A DNA stretch of 64,000 bases from Zygnema cylindricum (Eukaryota; Streptophyta; Zygnematophyceae; Zygnematales; Zygnemataceae): the NCBI GenBank assembly GCA_037447655.1, contig JBBHKE010000271.1, forward strand, positions 496,001-560,000. The letters run 5' to 3'. A program made the translations under genes and the position numbers. Shown here in pieces: positions 38,377 through 49,300 of this stretch (the stretch's first letter is position 1; each line of letters starts with the position of its first letter). The notes beneath the pieces were generated by a model. That model was not told where the DNA came from and searched no databases. It was given only the letters and a program-made list of their open reading frames with translations.

Positions 38377-39132
38377 TGTAATGTACTGTACTGTACTGTT
38401 GCGGATCGCACTCCTGTACACCTTACCTGTACTTACTACGGGCAGCAAAGGTTCTGCGATATTCAATAATGCCACTTCAAACGTAGCGCAGTATCGTGAA
38501 GCTCATTGCGATACTGTGAGATAGACAGTATTTAACGTTTTTTTGCCACGTAGTCGGTTGGGAACTGAAGCGGTAAAACAAAATACGTTTGTTGGTGAAC
38601 GTCAGTTCTCGGGGTACAAAGTTTTGAGAAATCAATGCACCCCAAATTTTGACGAGAGCCGTCAACAGAAAATTTACGAGAAACTGCTGGTTGGGCACCC
38701 CGAACTGCTAGGTGTGAAAATGACAAAATGTACTCAGAATTATGCGTCCGTACGGATGGCTGCAACCATTTCTGACAACGCGCGTGCAGACGCCGCCAAC
38801 TGTGGGAAATACAGATACGTCTGTTAGGGCTGGTAGTGAATCGTGCCGGTTTGAAAAACTGACAGCGTGTACTAGCCGTACCGACTATTCTGTGCCAGGC
38901 CGTCATTTTGGGTCGTGCGAAATAGCATCTGCTGTACGGCAGTCCGGCCACCAAACCAAGGTCACAGGAGACAGCCCGCAAGTAAAGTGCAGGATCCAAT
39001 GAATGAAAAGTGCGTTATCAGATAAAAAATGGCGTTATCGGAAAAAATAATAGTGAATGCCACGTGGCCATCTCTATCGTATTGAAAGTATTTCTTCTTT
39101 CTCATCGAGGCGTTGTCAGAGGGGGTGTTAGC
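38377..39132. other. Intergenic, no feature recognised
   Basis: Begins with short GTACTGTACTGTACTG repeats. ORFs on both strands (38532-38999, 38543-38827) have no domain signature; I leave them uncalled. Confidence 0.35.
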
Positions 39133-39593
39133 AGCATAGTTCAAAAGTAGGTGACCGTACGCCCATACAATATGCCTATTGTATGCAAAACATACAATAT
39201 GGCCTTAAAACCCATAATGTATTGGCCGCAAAATGAAATAAAATAGTAACAGGGTTGAGTTGCGCATGGATCGATAGAGAATTAAACGTCATGTCTAAAT
39301 TTGAAAAAAAAATCGGACAAAAAAATATTTTTCTGTGAGTTTTGAGCGAATTTTAATTTAAACCGTCAGATTCGGATGATCTGACGTTCTTTGATGAAAG
39401 TAAAGATCTAAGAAGATCACATGAAAAGCCCATAACACAACTTACGATAGGACTATCGTCAGATTCGGACAATCGGACGGTCGCTGATGAAAGTAGCGAT
39501 TTAAGAAGATCACATGGAAAGCTCGTAACACAACTTACGCTAAAGGCGGCCTACAAAAGGCCTACCAAAAAACGCCTACTTTTGAACTATGCT
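39133..39593. mobile_element. MITE with internal tandem repeat (461 bp)
   Basis: Terminal inverted repeats AGCATAGTTCAAAAGTAGG and CCTACTTTTGAACTATGCT. Inside are two ~105-bp tandem units sharing GTCAGATTCGGA, GATGAAAGTA and AAGAAGATCACATG (starting about 39364 and 39469). Confidence 0.82.
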
Positions 39594-39743
39594 TTGTTCA
39601 ATATCGACGACGTTATGGACGTCCGTTAAATCTCGTGACATTCTGACGAGTGATCTGGACCGTCCGATGCGCATTCTTCAATTTTGATAGGTCTCATATT
39701 TTGGACGCGAGAAGACCCTTCGCACGCTTCAAGCTTCGGTACA

Positions 39744-39968
39744 GTACACCGTGAATCGCTATTAGGGTTTAATGGTTTTTTCGTCTCTTAAAACATCTTT
39801 TCTCCGTACACACATTGTCGGATTGTGAATCTGACGGCTGCGATTGAAAGGCAAAATTGTCAGCTTCTTATTGGCAGTTTCACATTGAAAATCGAGCAGG
39901 TGTGCACGGAGAAAAGACGTTTTTAGTGGCGGAAAAATTATTAACACTAATAGCGATACACGGTGTAC
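39744..39968. mobile_element. MITE of the GTACACCG family (225 bp)
   Basis: Ends GTACACCGTGAATCGCTATT and AATAGCGATACACGGTGTAC. The interior contains the CTTTTCTCCGTACACACAT segment and its complement. Confidence 0.87.
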
Positions 39969-39969
39969 A

Positions 39970-40524
39970 GTACACCGCCAAACGCTATTAGAGTAAATAA
40001 CGCTAATTCGGTGCCCTTTAAAAAAAAAAAAAATCCCTGAAATACAATCCATAATTCTATTTTCCATTATTCTAATTAGGGTTTTTTTTCAATCAGCGTT
40101 AATAATGGAAGTACACTGTGATGGAAATAGTGTGGCATACGGACAGGGTATATCCGTATGAAATGGTACTTTTTGAATTACAAAGGCATAAAAAGACACT
40201 TAACATTATTGCGCACACATGTGAATGTGCATTGGAAGAAAGAGACGCAAACTCGTCGACAAAAATCACGTTCTCATATGTTCGTCCGTCGACCGTGTGA
40301 ACAGCGCGACAGCGTAAGAATTGTCAGATTTTGTACGAATACACATACTACTGCAGACATCGAAAGGGCGGGTATTTATTATTCAGGACAACTGAAATTA
40401 CAGTTAGGGATTAATTAGTATATATACTTTTTTTCAAAAAAAAAAAATTCCCGATTAGTGTTAATAACACTATCTTTTTTTTACGCTATTTATTCCTTTA
40501 CTCTAAAAGCGATTGACGGTGTAC
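39970..40524. mobile_element. Larger GTACACCG-family element (555 bp)
   Basis: Left end GTACACCGCCAAACGCTATT; right end AAAGCGATTGACGGTGTAC; both followed inward by TAGAGTAAA on the corresponding strand. It is separated from the preceding MITE by one base, forming GTGTACAGTACAC at the joint. No transposase. Confidence 0.7.
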
Positions 40525-40891
40525 TGTAGTGGTATAAGCCAATCATAAATCTCCGATTCTTGGAATATATATGTTCTAATCACGTGGATGTAACGTCTCC
40601 ACGCGTGCATCACAGGAATCGCGTCGTTTAGCGTGTGGTTTTTGTGCCGACAAAGTACAAGCTTTGAAATTTTCGCATAGTAGTGTACACTATCGCAAAG
40701 TGCGGCGCACGAGGGGAATCGTCGTGCGAAAAAAAAAGTCAAACAGTCTACAAGGATAAGCGTAGAAGATTCTTAGCGGCCGGCAAATATTAACGTCTAA
40801 TGAATTTAGATGGAAACCTTATAGCGGCCAATTGACCGGCCAGGTTGTGGCCGTTTGCTGCCAGGAGCAGTCGTATCTACTGTAGTGTACT

Positions 40892-41512
40892 GTACACCGC
40901 GAATCGTAATTAGAGTAATGAAAAAATTAGAGTAAAAAAACCAGAAAAAATAATTAGAGTAATGAACTCTAATTTATGTGATAGAACTTTTTCACAAGGG
41001 AAGTTTACTCTAATTTATTTAAGTACTCTATATCGGGTTATGTCGGCATTAAATATCCGCGCTGAAATTATAAACACTAAATTACGTAGACGTACAAAAT
41101 CTGTCAGTCCGTATAGTTTTGACGTCATTATGACGTTAGTATTATTTGTCGCGCTGAATGTCAGCTGATGTTCACACTGACGACGATGCTGTCGACGGAC
41201 GAGAGTTATGCGAACGGCTTTTTTCCGATGTGATTAATGTTTCGTTTAGTGCGATTTCACGTGCGAGTGCGATTGTATTAAATCATTATTTGTACCTTTT
41301 TACTTAAAAAGGTAAAATTTTGCACGGTCGAACGTCGTCCGTATTCCACACTATTTAAAACGAACCTATATTACAATTTTGTTACGCTAATTAAACTTAC
41401 CTAAATTAGAATAATGAAAAAATTAGAATCATTTACTCTATTTGATGTAATAGAGTCGAAATTTCGAGCGACCGAATTAGAGTAATTTACTCTAATTACG
41501 ATTCGCGGTGTA
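40892..41512. mobile_element. Second copy of the 613-bp non-autonomous transposon
   Basis: Start GTACACCGCGAATCGTAATT; end AATTACGATTCGCGGTGTA. It aligns to 3005-3617 over nearly its full length. Confidence 0.85.
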
Positions 41513-41825
41513 GTTTCCAACTTTCCGTGTTGTTTTTTCTTAGTTATATATCGCATTAGCTGAACACCTGTCCGCAGCAAATCTTCCCCTGCCCGCAGTC
41601 ATTCCCAAAGCAAAAAAAGTTTGGCGTGACAGCTGGTATCACAGTTGCCGAACGTCCTTGTCGATGACTTTTATGAAACTTCGCGTCATGTCGTTTGTCG
41701 CTTTCATACTGGCTTGGTTCGAAAGAAAAAGGATGGGTCAATACAATATTGAATATTCTCCCTGAATCCCACCGACCTACCCTATTATTTCGCTTAGCCC
41801 GGGTTCATTTTTAGTTCAAAAGGTT

Positions 41826-41889
<64 letters not shown>

Positions 41890-41892
41890 TTT
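41826..41892. repeat. (TA)n microsatellite
   Basis: About 65 bp of TA dinucleotides with a few A/T interruptions. Confidence 0.95.
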
Positions 41893-42392
41893 GAAACGGA
41901 TACAGACCGGTGTACGTTTTAATTTTTTCTTAGGGTTCGATACGGGTAAATTATAATATGACAAAGCACTTCCGGTTTGCCCATAGGTTTACTGTGCAAA
42001 ATAGTACGCGCATACAGTTGGCTATTTGCACTATACAGTTTATTATACTACAATATAGTATGAGCACAAAACCGAACCAGTAACCGTATAGTACGGATTT
42101 TCTGAAAAGATTTGCTAAAGTTTAGGGTTAAAATGCATCAATGCATAGAGATCTTTTTCGCCCGAACTATTTGGGTGTTTTTTTGCAAAAAAACCTTAAT
42201 TTTTGGAAGTAAAATGGGTATATGAGCTACGATTATTGTATCCGTTAATCTTTCTAGATCTTAACCCAAATCGAGTGCAGTACTAGATGTTTTGTCTAAA
42301 GATGCTTCAGATTCTGCACGAACATGACGCTGATATTTACGTACTTTTATGTTAACGCCAAAAATCTGACGTGCACCGTGCACCACTGTACA
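41893..42392. other. Intergenic, no feature recognised
   Basis: AT-rich with GTAC motifs; no ORF or repeat identified. Confidence 0.35.
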
Positions 42393-42615
42393 GTACACCG
42401 TGTATCGCTATTAGTGTCGATAATTTTTTCGCCACTCAAAACATCTTTTCTTCGTACACACTTGTCCGATTTTCCATTTGAGACCGCCAATAGGAAGCTA
42501 AGAGTTTTACCTTTCAATCTCAACCGTCAGATCTAAAATCGGACATGTGTGTACGGATATAATATGTTTTAAGAGACGAAAAAAACATTAACCCTAATAG
42601 TGATTCACGGTGTAC
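42393..42615. mobile_element. MITE of the GTACACCG family (223 bp)
   Basis: Ends GTACACCGTGTATCGCTATT and AATAGTGATTCACGGTGTAC, extended outward by palindromic ACTGTACA on both sides. Confidence 0.85.
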
Positions 42616-43710
42616 TGTACAGTACGCGTACTTTACAGGCTCGTTTTGTTCGCACAAAAATGTCCGTACAGTGAATCTCGCACATAAAAGTAAAACCTCT
42701 GGGCTTCCCGGATAGCGACTCACGGTGAAGTCCATCTTACATGGCAGCTTCCAAAGCTGTTCGTTTCCGACAAATTTTGGAATACAGTTAAGAATTGTGA
42801 ATTCAACTCCCCCACTTTTAGCGTTACATGTCCCGACAAAAATGCACATGACGTCGTCATGAATCAGCACGCGTGATCGACGCTGAAGTGATTTTTTCCG
42901 TGAGAGAGGAATTGATGGAGGGATACGTCCGTATCCATATGAATAGTACAGTGGTTCAGATTCTGCCACTATTAGCACGAAATCTAATATATTATGTGTA
43001 CGGACATCCAGCGAGGAATGATCTAGTCCTGTGCCTTAAATAGGCCACGTAGTCATTATCTGTCAGGATTCGGCAAACAGCCTGTGGCTTTTGGTCGTAC
43101 GATTTCGAATGGATAAACCGATACAGCCTTTGACAGCGGAAAGTGCGGAAAAGTGCACGAGGAGGTTGTTCAAAAGCGACGAGCAGTGGAGCAATCCGTA
43201 CGGCAAGTAGACGATTCCACTCAAGTGGCCCTCCTTTTGCAACCAAATCAGGATTGCCAATTGGGCGGCCCAAGAATCGCGCTAAAATATCTAAATTCCA
43301 CAATCCAGAATCATATTTCGGTTAGTACGACCTTGTACTTCTAAAGCTATAACATCATTAGTGACCCGCGAGAGACTAAATTACACGTGTAAGAAAGTAA
43401 TCCGAGTGGATAAAATACTCCATATTGACTGTTTAACACGGAAAGCTACAGTACTGTACTGTACATTACAGCACATTACCGTACTGTACAGTACAGTATT
43501 AGCTTTCCTGCGAAGTCGCCCAGCTCAAAAGTTTGATCCTGCGAGGACGTCGTCGACAACGTCGACAAATGTCACGAGCCCTTCCAACAATTGCAAATCT
43601 CTCTCTATGCAGCTTGGCAATTGCCAACTCCTTGGAACGAAAGGAGAAATGAGTATATATAAAGAAAATCGGTGGCACTCTTTGAGTTTTGAACTGCTGC
43701 AACTTAAGTG
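42616..43710. other. Intergenic; GTAC palindrome cluster at 43446-43500
   Basis: The ORFs here (42520-42978, 42992-43303 minus; 43361-43711 plus) show no known domain. Around 43446-43500 are back-to-back ACAGTACTGTACTGTAC motifs that are self-complementary. Confidence 0.4.
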
Positions 43711-43863
43711 ATGCCGGAAACACTTGTAACGTTTGCACGTTCACAAGCAGTAATCAGAAGAGTGTCATCTGGTTTACTTGTGGCAAATAGAGGACAGATA
43801 TCTGATTGCAGTATTGCTGACTTTGTCAATCTTCCAGGACTTACGAATCTTTGGCAAAGGTAA
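43711..43863 (+). CDS. Small ORF, 50 codons, uncharacterised
   Basis: It starts MPETLVTFARSQAVIRR and ends LPGLTNLWQR. The N-terminus is Arg/Ser-rich, a little like an organelle presequence. The final codon overlaps a possible donor (CAAAG|GTAATA), so it could be a first exon. I recognise no homologue, and it may be chance. Confidence 0.2.
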   Translation: MPETLVTFARSQAVIRRVSSGLLVANRGQISDCSIADFVNLPGLTNLWQR

Positions 43864-44273
43864 TAACTCTTGCAGGGACCGTACAAGAAAAGAAAGATGA
43901 ACCTTTTGTATTTTTTTTTTTTGTTAACACTAGAAAATTGCAATTTTTGAATGTCTTTTTTTGCTGTAACAGAAAGTGACGTACTTCTGTACTTTTGCAG
44001 AACTGTACGGTATGGTATGAATCTGCGAGATGTTTTTTTTTCTTATCGCTGGAAGTGAGTAAGGTTTTGCTTGTATTAATTTACGTGTGTTTTATGTTCA
44101 AGGTCGAAGAAGATTATTAGAGAAAAATGTTTTTTCAGCAGATGCTAGTAAGATTGTGGTTGTACAAGATATCTGGTGTATGAAATTTTTTAAGTCCGTT
44201 GCTTATTTTTGTTTGTTAAGTTTCCTCCATAGACTTTTTTTTACAGAAATTGTTGGTTGATACATTGAATATG

Positions 44274-44499
44274 TACACCGCACATCTCTGCTAGTCTTAG
44301 ACTTTCTTCGGGCACTTCAACGTCCTTAACTTAATTCAACCGCTGGGATTTTTTTGTAAGGGAGCAATTGGAAAAATAACTGTCTCACCTTCAGATTGTG
44401 ACGCCGTGATTGCAAATTGGAAAACGGTGTGATGAGAAAATGTTTTTTGACTGCCCAAAAATGGTTTAACACTAATAGCGATGGGCAGTGTAGCTCATT
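44274..44499. mobile_element. Degenerate GTACACCG-family MITE
   Basis: Left end GTACACCGCACATCTCTGCT and right end ACACTAATAGCGATGGGCAG. A partial relative with GTACACTGCCCATCGCTATT starts at about 44807. Confidence 0.5.
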
Positions 44500-46229
44500 C
44501 AAGTGTGGCTTTTAACGCATTGTTTACAGAAATGAAAAGTTTTATTGCAATTGTTATATTGCTAATATCGTTGTTTTATCTTTCTAGTGTTTGCCACACT
44601 GGTAAGGTCCCCGTGCTGCTTTGAAGGTGGTTTCAAAAGAAAAGTTTAAGGCTCATACTTAAAATAAAAGTGCATAAGTTTCAGTAATTTATTAGTGAAA
44701 CCTTACAGTTTGTCAAATTTCAAGAATTGTTGAAGTCTTTGTTTGTGTTCAGGAATCTTGGAAAGCCTTGAAATGGCTACACGTGCAGACTGTGGGGTGA
44801 TAAATGTACACTGCCCATCGCTATTGTTTTTTTTTGGGCACTAAATTGTCTTTAACTTTATTTTCAACCGTTGTATTTTTTTCGAGGCGAGCAATCTGAA
44901 GTAATGGTCTCACCTTTCGATTATTCTGTTAGAAAGGAAAGTCCAACGGTTGAAAATTAAGTTAGACTTTAGGGATCTGCAGTGCGTTCAGCTTGAAACT
45001 CGAGGTTTTTGCAAGAGTTGCTGATCTGCATCTACTGGTATAAATGTTTAGGAATAGAAGGTTTTATGTAAGTGTTGTATACTCTCATGATATATCTTAT
45101 TTGTGTTAGTAAATTTCTTTGGGGAGAGAAGGTTTAAGTACTGTTATGGCTAATATTGACAATTTCTTCAGGAATAGAAGGTTTTATGTAAGTGCTGTGA
45201 TGCTCTCATGATTGAGCGAACCAGAGCATTATAAGCAACTAAAGTACTATTATGTTTACGAATCTCCGCCTTCTTTCCTCTTTCCTCCCTCTCTGCTTGC
45301 CTCTTCTCTTCCACTCTCTCCCGGGAATAAGTTTGCACCGTTAGCCATGGCTATTGTGACTTACACAAAAGCCGATGATCCTTTTCTTGAGGCAGCTGAA
45401 AAAATTGTTTAAACTTAGTGGAACGTTTGTATTAATGTATGCTGCTTGTTGGGCGTGTGGTGAATGAAGTTTAAGCTCTATACTTGAGTGTCAAACGTTT
45501 GACAAATTGCAACTTGCTTCTGAAGACTTCGCAATAGGGCTTTTGTTCTTCAATTATAATTGCAGATATTTTAATTGCATGTCATGTGATTTGGTGATGG
45601 TCATGCCTATATTCCTCTCTCCCTCCCTCTCCCTCCCTTCCCTCTCTCTATCTTTCTGTGTCCTTTTTCTATAAAGAAAGCAATGGAGCTTGCGTATTTT
45701 GTATTGTATGAACGCTGATGCTTTTTACAACAATTATGTGTAGATCATAGTTTCTTTGGCCCCATTTTGTTTTATGGTTCAATACAGTAGTGCAGCCGTC
45801 CGGATCTCTTGTTGACAACCTGTTATTATGGATGACATAAATCTGACGAAACACAAATCAGATGAATTAGAGATAAATTAACTCATATCCAAGCCATACT
45901 CCAAAAATCATACTTGGAGTGGATCGTCTATATGCAATATGCAGCTCTCGCTGCCCTTTGGCTCACTGCCGTGCTTGATATCCGAACAAATTGTGAACTG
46001 AGTGGGGTCTTGATTAGTATTCAAGCATGGAAGTACAAAAGCAAAATTATAACAGGTTGTCGTTGTGTCTGAACAGGTGTGAAAACTTTTATTGGTGTTT
46101 TGTCTGTGTTTATTGTAGTAATGTTGATGTAATGTCTGGTTTACCTCGCTTGTCACAAATTCCTGAGATTATTTGACGTTTTTTTTCCTCCATTGTGATT
46201 GTCTTTTTTTGTTCCCGATTATTGTGCAG
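44500..46229. other. Leader/upstream region of the DUF1295 gene
   Basis: Contains a partial MITE (from 44807), pyrimidine tracts (about 45260-45322 and 45606-45665), a repeated AGGAATAGAAGGTTTTATGT (about 45051 and 45172) and a 21-codon ORF at 45348-45413. This is probably promoter and 5' leader introns; no protein gene recognised. Confidence 0.4.
45348..45413 (+). other. Possible upstream ORF (21 codons)
   Basis: GCCATGGCT is a good plant start context; the peptide starts MAIVTYTKADD and ends at TAA. It lies about 1 kb before the DUF1295 start and could be a uORF if that region is transcribed. Confidence 0.2.
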
Positions 46230-46372
46230 AATCCTAGGCCAAGGCTGGATCACACAATACCTGGCAGTGCGATTAATGCTATTAGCTCAACATTTTGTAC
46301 AAAATTCCACCAAATTTAAGCACAGAAAGCCACCAAATTAGAGGCTGTGAATCTGAACTTAGAACTGTGAAT

Positions 46373-49300
46373 ATGAGTTCAACGCTAGAGCTTCTCTTGT
46401 TGTTTGGCGTTTTTGATGTTGCTATCCAATGGATTGGCTTCATATTTTCGGCACTCCTTCAGGTTTGGTTTATGGCTGAACTTTGACCTGATTGTGATTA
46501 TTTTTCACAGAAAACTGTTTTGTAACTTTTGTTGATATACTGAATTCAGGCTTGCAGTTGCTTTTGTCTGTACCGTTTGGGTAGTCCACATGTTTCTTAT
46601 TCATCAGTAAGCTTTGAGAGACCATTGGCATATTTATCCTGCAGTTAATTAAATGGTTTTCTTATTATGAGCTGAACATTTTTGTTGTTTTACGAATTTG
46701 TTCATTGTAAATGGGTCGAACGCTTATGTTTCTGTTCTTGGGTGTTCTGATGTACAGACAGAAAAGTTTTTTGACCTTGTTGGGTCTCTCTCTTTCTTTT
46801 TGGTGGCTACTGGATCATTAGCCACCGGGGGCTTTCTTTATGAACGCCAGGCAAGTCTTGTTTAACTTTCTAGTCTCTCCTTCCCTCTCCCTCTCTCCCA
46901 TTGCGGCTCCTTCACTTCTACTTCACCTCTCCCTTCCCCTTCTTCTTTCCCTTTCTTCCACCTTTTTTCTCTCTTCTCTTCTCTCCAGGGCACCTGATGT
47001 AGGGTGGTATGCACATTATCGTTAGGTTGTAAAAGAATGTTACATTCTTTTCTGTTTTTATGCTTATTATACTTTCTTTTTGTAAAGGCGTGTCAAAATG
47101 TAAAGCAGACTTGTTTCAAAACCGTAAACTTTTGCTTGAGGGTATGTGTGAGTTCTATCATCACCATAAGGTTTATGCATTTAGCACCACTTAAAAAGTG
47201 GGAAATAGTTGTAAACCATGGAGCGATTCGTGACGGTGTACATATTATTCATGTTCATGATCTTCCTCTTCTCTAATCTTATGCAGGATTGCTCTTGCTG
47301 GAAGCTTGTGCTTGCTTTTGTTTCTGACCTATTTGTTGATGAGGAGTAAGGTGTATAGTTACAGTGAAGTTGTTTGAAAGAAATTGAAGTTAATTGAAAA
47401 TTTCAGAAGGATTTCTGGCACTTGACAAGACCTTACATGAATGCCTCGCATGACTTCATGGCTTGCTGCTGGTTGTTTTCGTAGTACTATATTATTGCAA
47501 CACTGTTGTATTGGGGGATCAGATTTACTGCTGATGTACTTTCTCTCTCTCGCGTTCTCTCTCATCCTCTCTGTCTCCCTCACAATCTTTTTATGCATTC
47601 ACATTTGCAGGTTATGGTAACCACACTGGTTTCTGTGTGGTCTGTGCGGTTAGGAACTTTTCTTCTGATGCGAGTGCTTAAGGTATGTACAATCTATAGG
47701 TACATATAATCTATATATATAATAATAATAATAATAATATATAATAATCTATATGTACAATCTAGGTACCTAGGTCTCTTAGGTATGTATATCACCTTTG
47801 ATATACCCACCTTTACCCACCCATCTATTTACCCATCTTTTATTAACATCATATCTACAGTGAGAAATGTCAAGAAAACACAAGGTTTTTCTCACTTAGT
47901 CGATTCTAGCAAACCTTCGATTCAGATGCACTGGCGAACTTCCTTGCCTCTGGGATCGTTTTCCCCAAAAAAGTATTTGCCTCCCTAAAATCTGAAATTT
48001 TCTTCCATTCTTCCTTGTGGATACCACAGCAGGTGAATGTACTTATTTCTTCCTTAACTTTGAATTTTTCTTTTTGGTCTGCTTAGCATATGATTGTAGA
48101 AGTGTCTATGGTGATGTTTATCAATTCCATTTTTCCATTTTTCTTGGTGCTGGGGACTTTCAGGTTGGAAAGGATAGTCGTTTTGATGGCGTACGTAATA
48201 AGCCTTCTATGTTGTTTGCTTTCTGGAATATTCAGGTTTGTCATACATTTGTGAGACAACGTGCCTCACCTCTTTTTACTGTTTTGTTTGACATAATTAC
48301 CCTGTTACAGCAAGGCTCTTCTTTTGAATTTGTACGGTTAAATTTGACGAGCATCAGCTTTGAGGCTGTACTTTAATGTCCTGAAAAGTGATCTAATGTT
48401 GTTTAAAGGTTACTTTTGGTCTATTTATTTAGTAACGTCATTAAATAACATATCTCCTCTCTTTGTCCAAGCAACTTCCATTCGAAGTGGAGATAATTTC
48501 CACTTACTTCCTGTGGGTTTTGGGTTATGTAGGCATTTTGGGTTTTTGTCGTTTCACTCCCAGTAATGCTTCTCAACTTCAGCACACACAATCCTCCGTG
48601 GCTGGCATTTACCGATATTATCGGTAAAAAAAAGTTTAAGCAAAATTCCTGTGTTGGTTTTTCAGAGTTCAAGATTCATTTTTAATTTCCCTCTGTATTT
48701 GCATTTTGTTGTTATTGTTCCCAAATGATTGTGTCCTTCATTTTTTTTTAACTTATTGTGTCACACTTTCCTTAATTTGGTTTATGAGGTGGGAATAGCT
48801 GTTCCATGTATGGGATTTTGTACACGCTGAATATGGTCTTTCAATGGCCATGGTCTAGTTTGGTGACTGCTTGTTGATAAACTTCTGTAACTATCTGATT
48901 CGTTACAGATTGGTTGTACTTGTTTTGTATAGGTGAGTGGAAAGGAATGATGTTTATTTTAGCAGTAAATGGATACCCCAGAGAAACTGACGTTTAGGTT
49001 TTTCTCTATTTTTTCTCCCGATGTTCGATGGTCCATATTCTGTGGGGTTGCAGGCATGTTATTGTGGGGCATTGGTTTTCTTTTAGAAGCCGTTGCTGAT
49101 TATCAAAAATTTGTGTACGCTCAACTCTCCTACGGTTCATTGAATTTATGAATCTACTAAGCAAAGTTCATTGGTTGAATTATTCTTTTTGTCCCGTCTC
49201 CTAAACTTCTTGCTGGAATTTTTGCTTTACTTTAAGTTCTCCTGTTTGTCCTTCTCCTATGTCAATGTATGGATGACATACTGAACCGGTACGTCAACCT

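Noticed and set aside
45348-45413. Start of the DUF1295 protein at 45348
   Set aside because: Frame stops after 21 codons; the ATG at 46373 gives the N-terminus expected for the family.
47288-47350. Extra DUF1295 exon after an acceptor-like TTATGCAG
   Set aside because: Family alignment is continuous from exon 2 to exon 3 without it and it would add unmatched residues.
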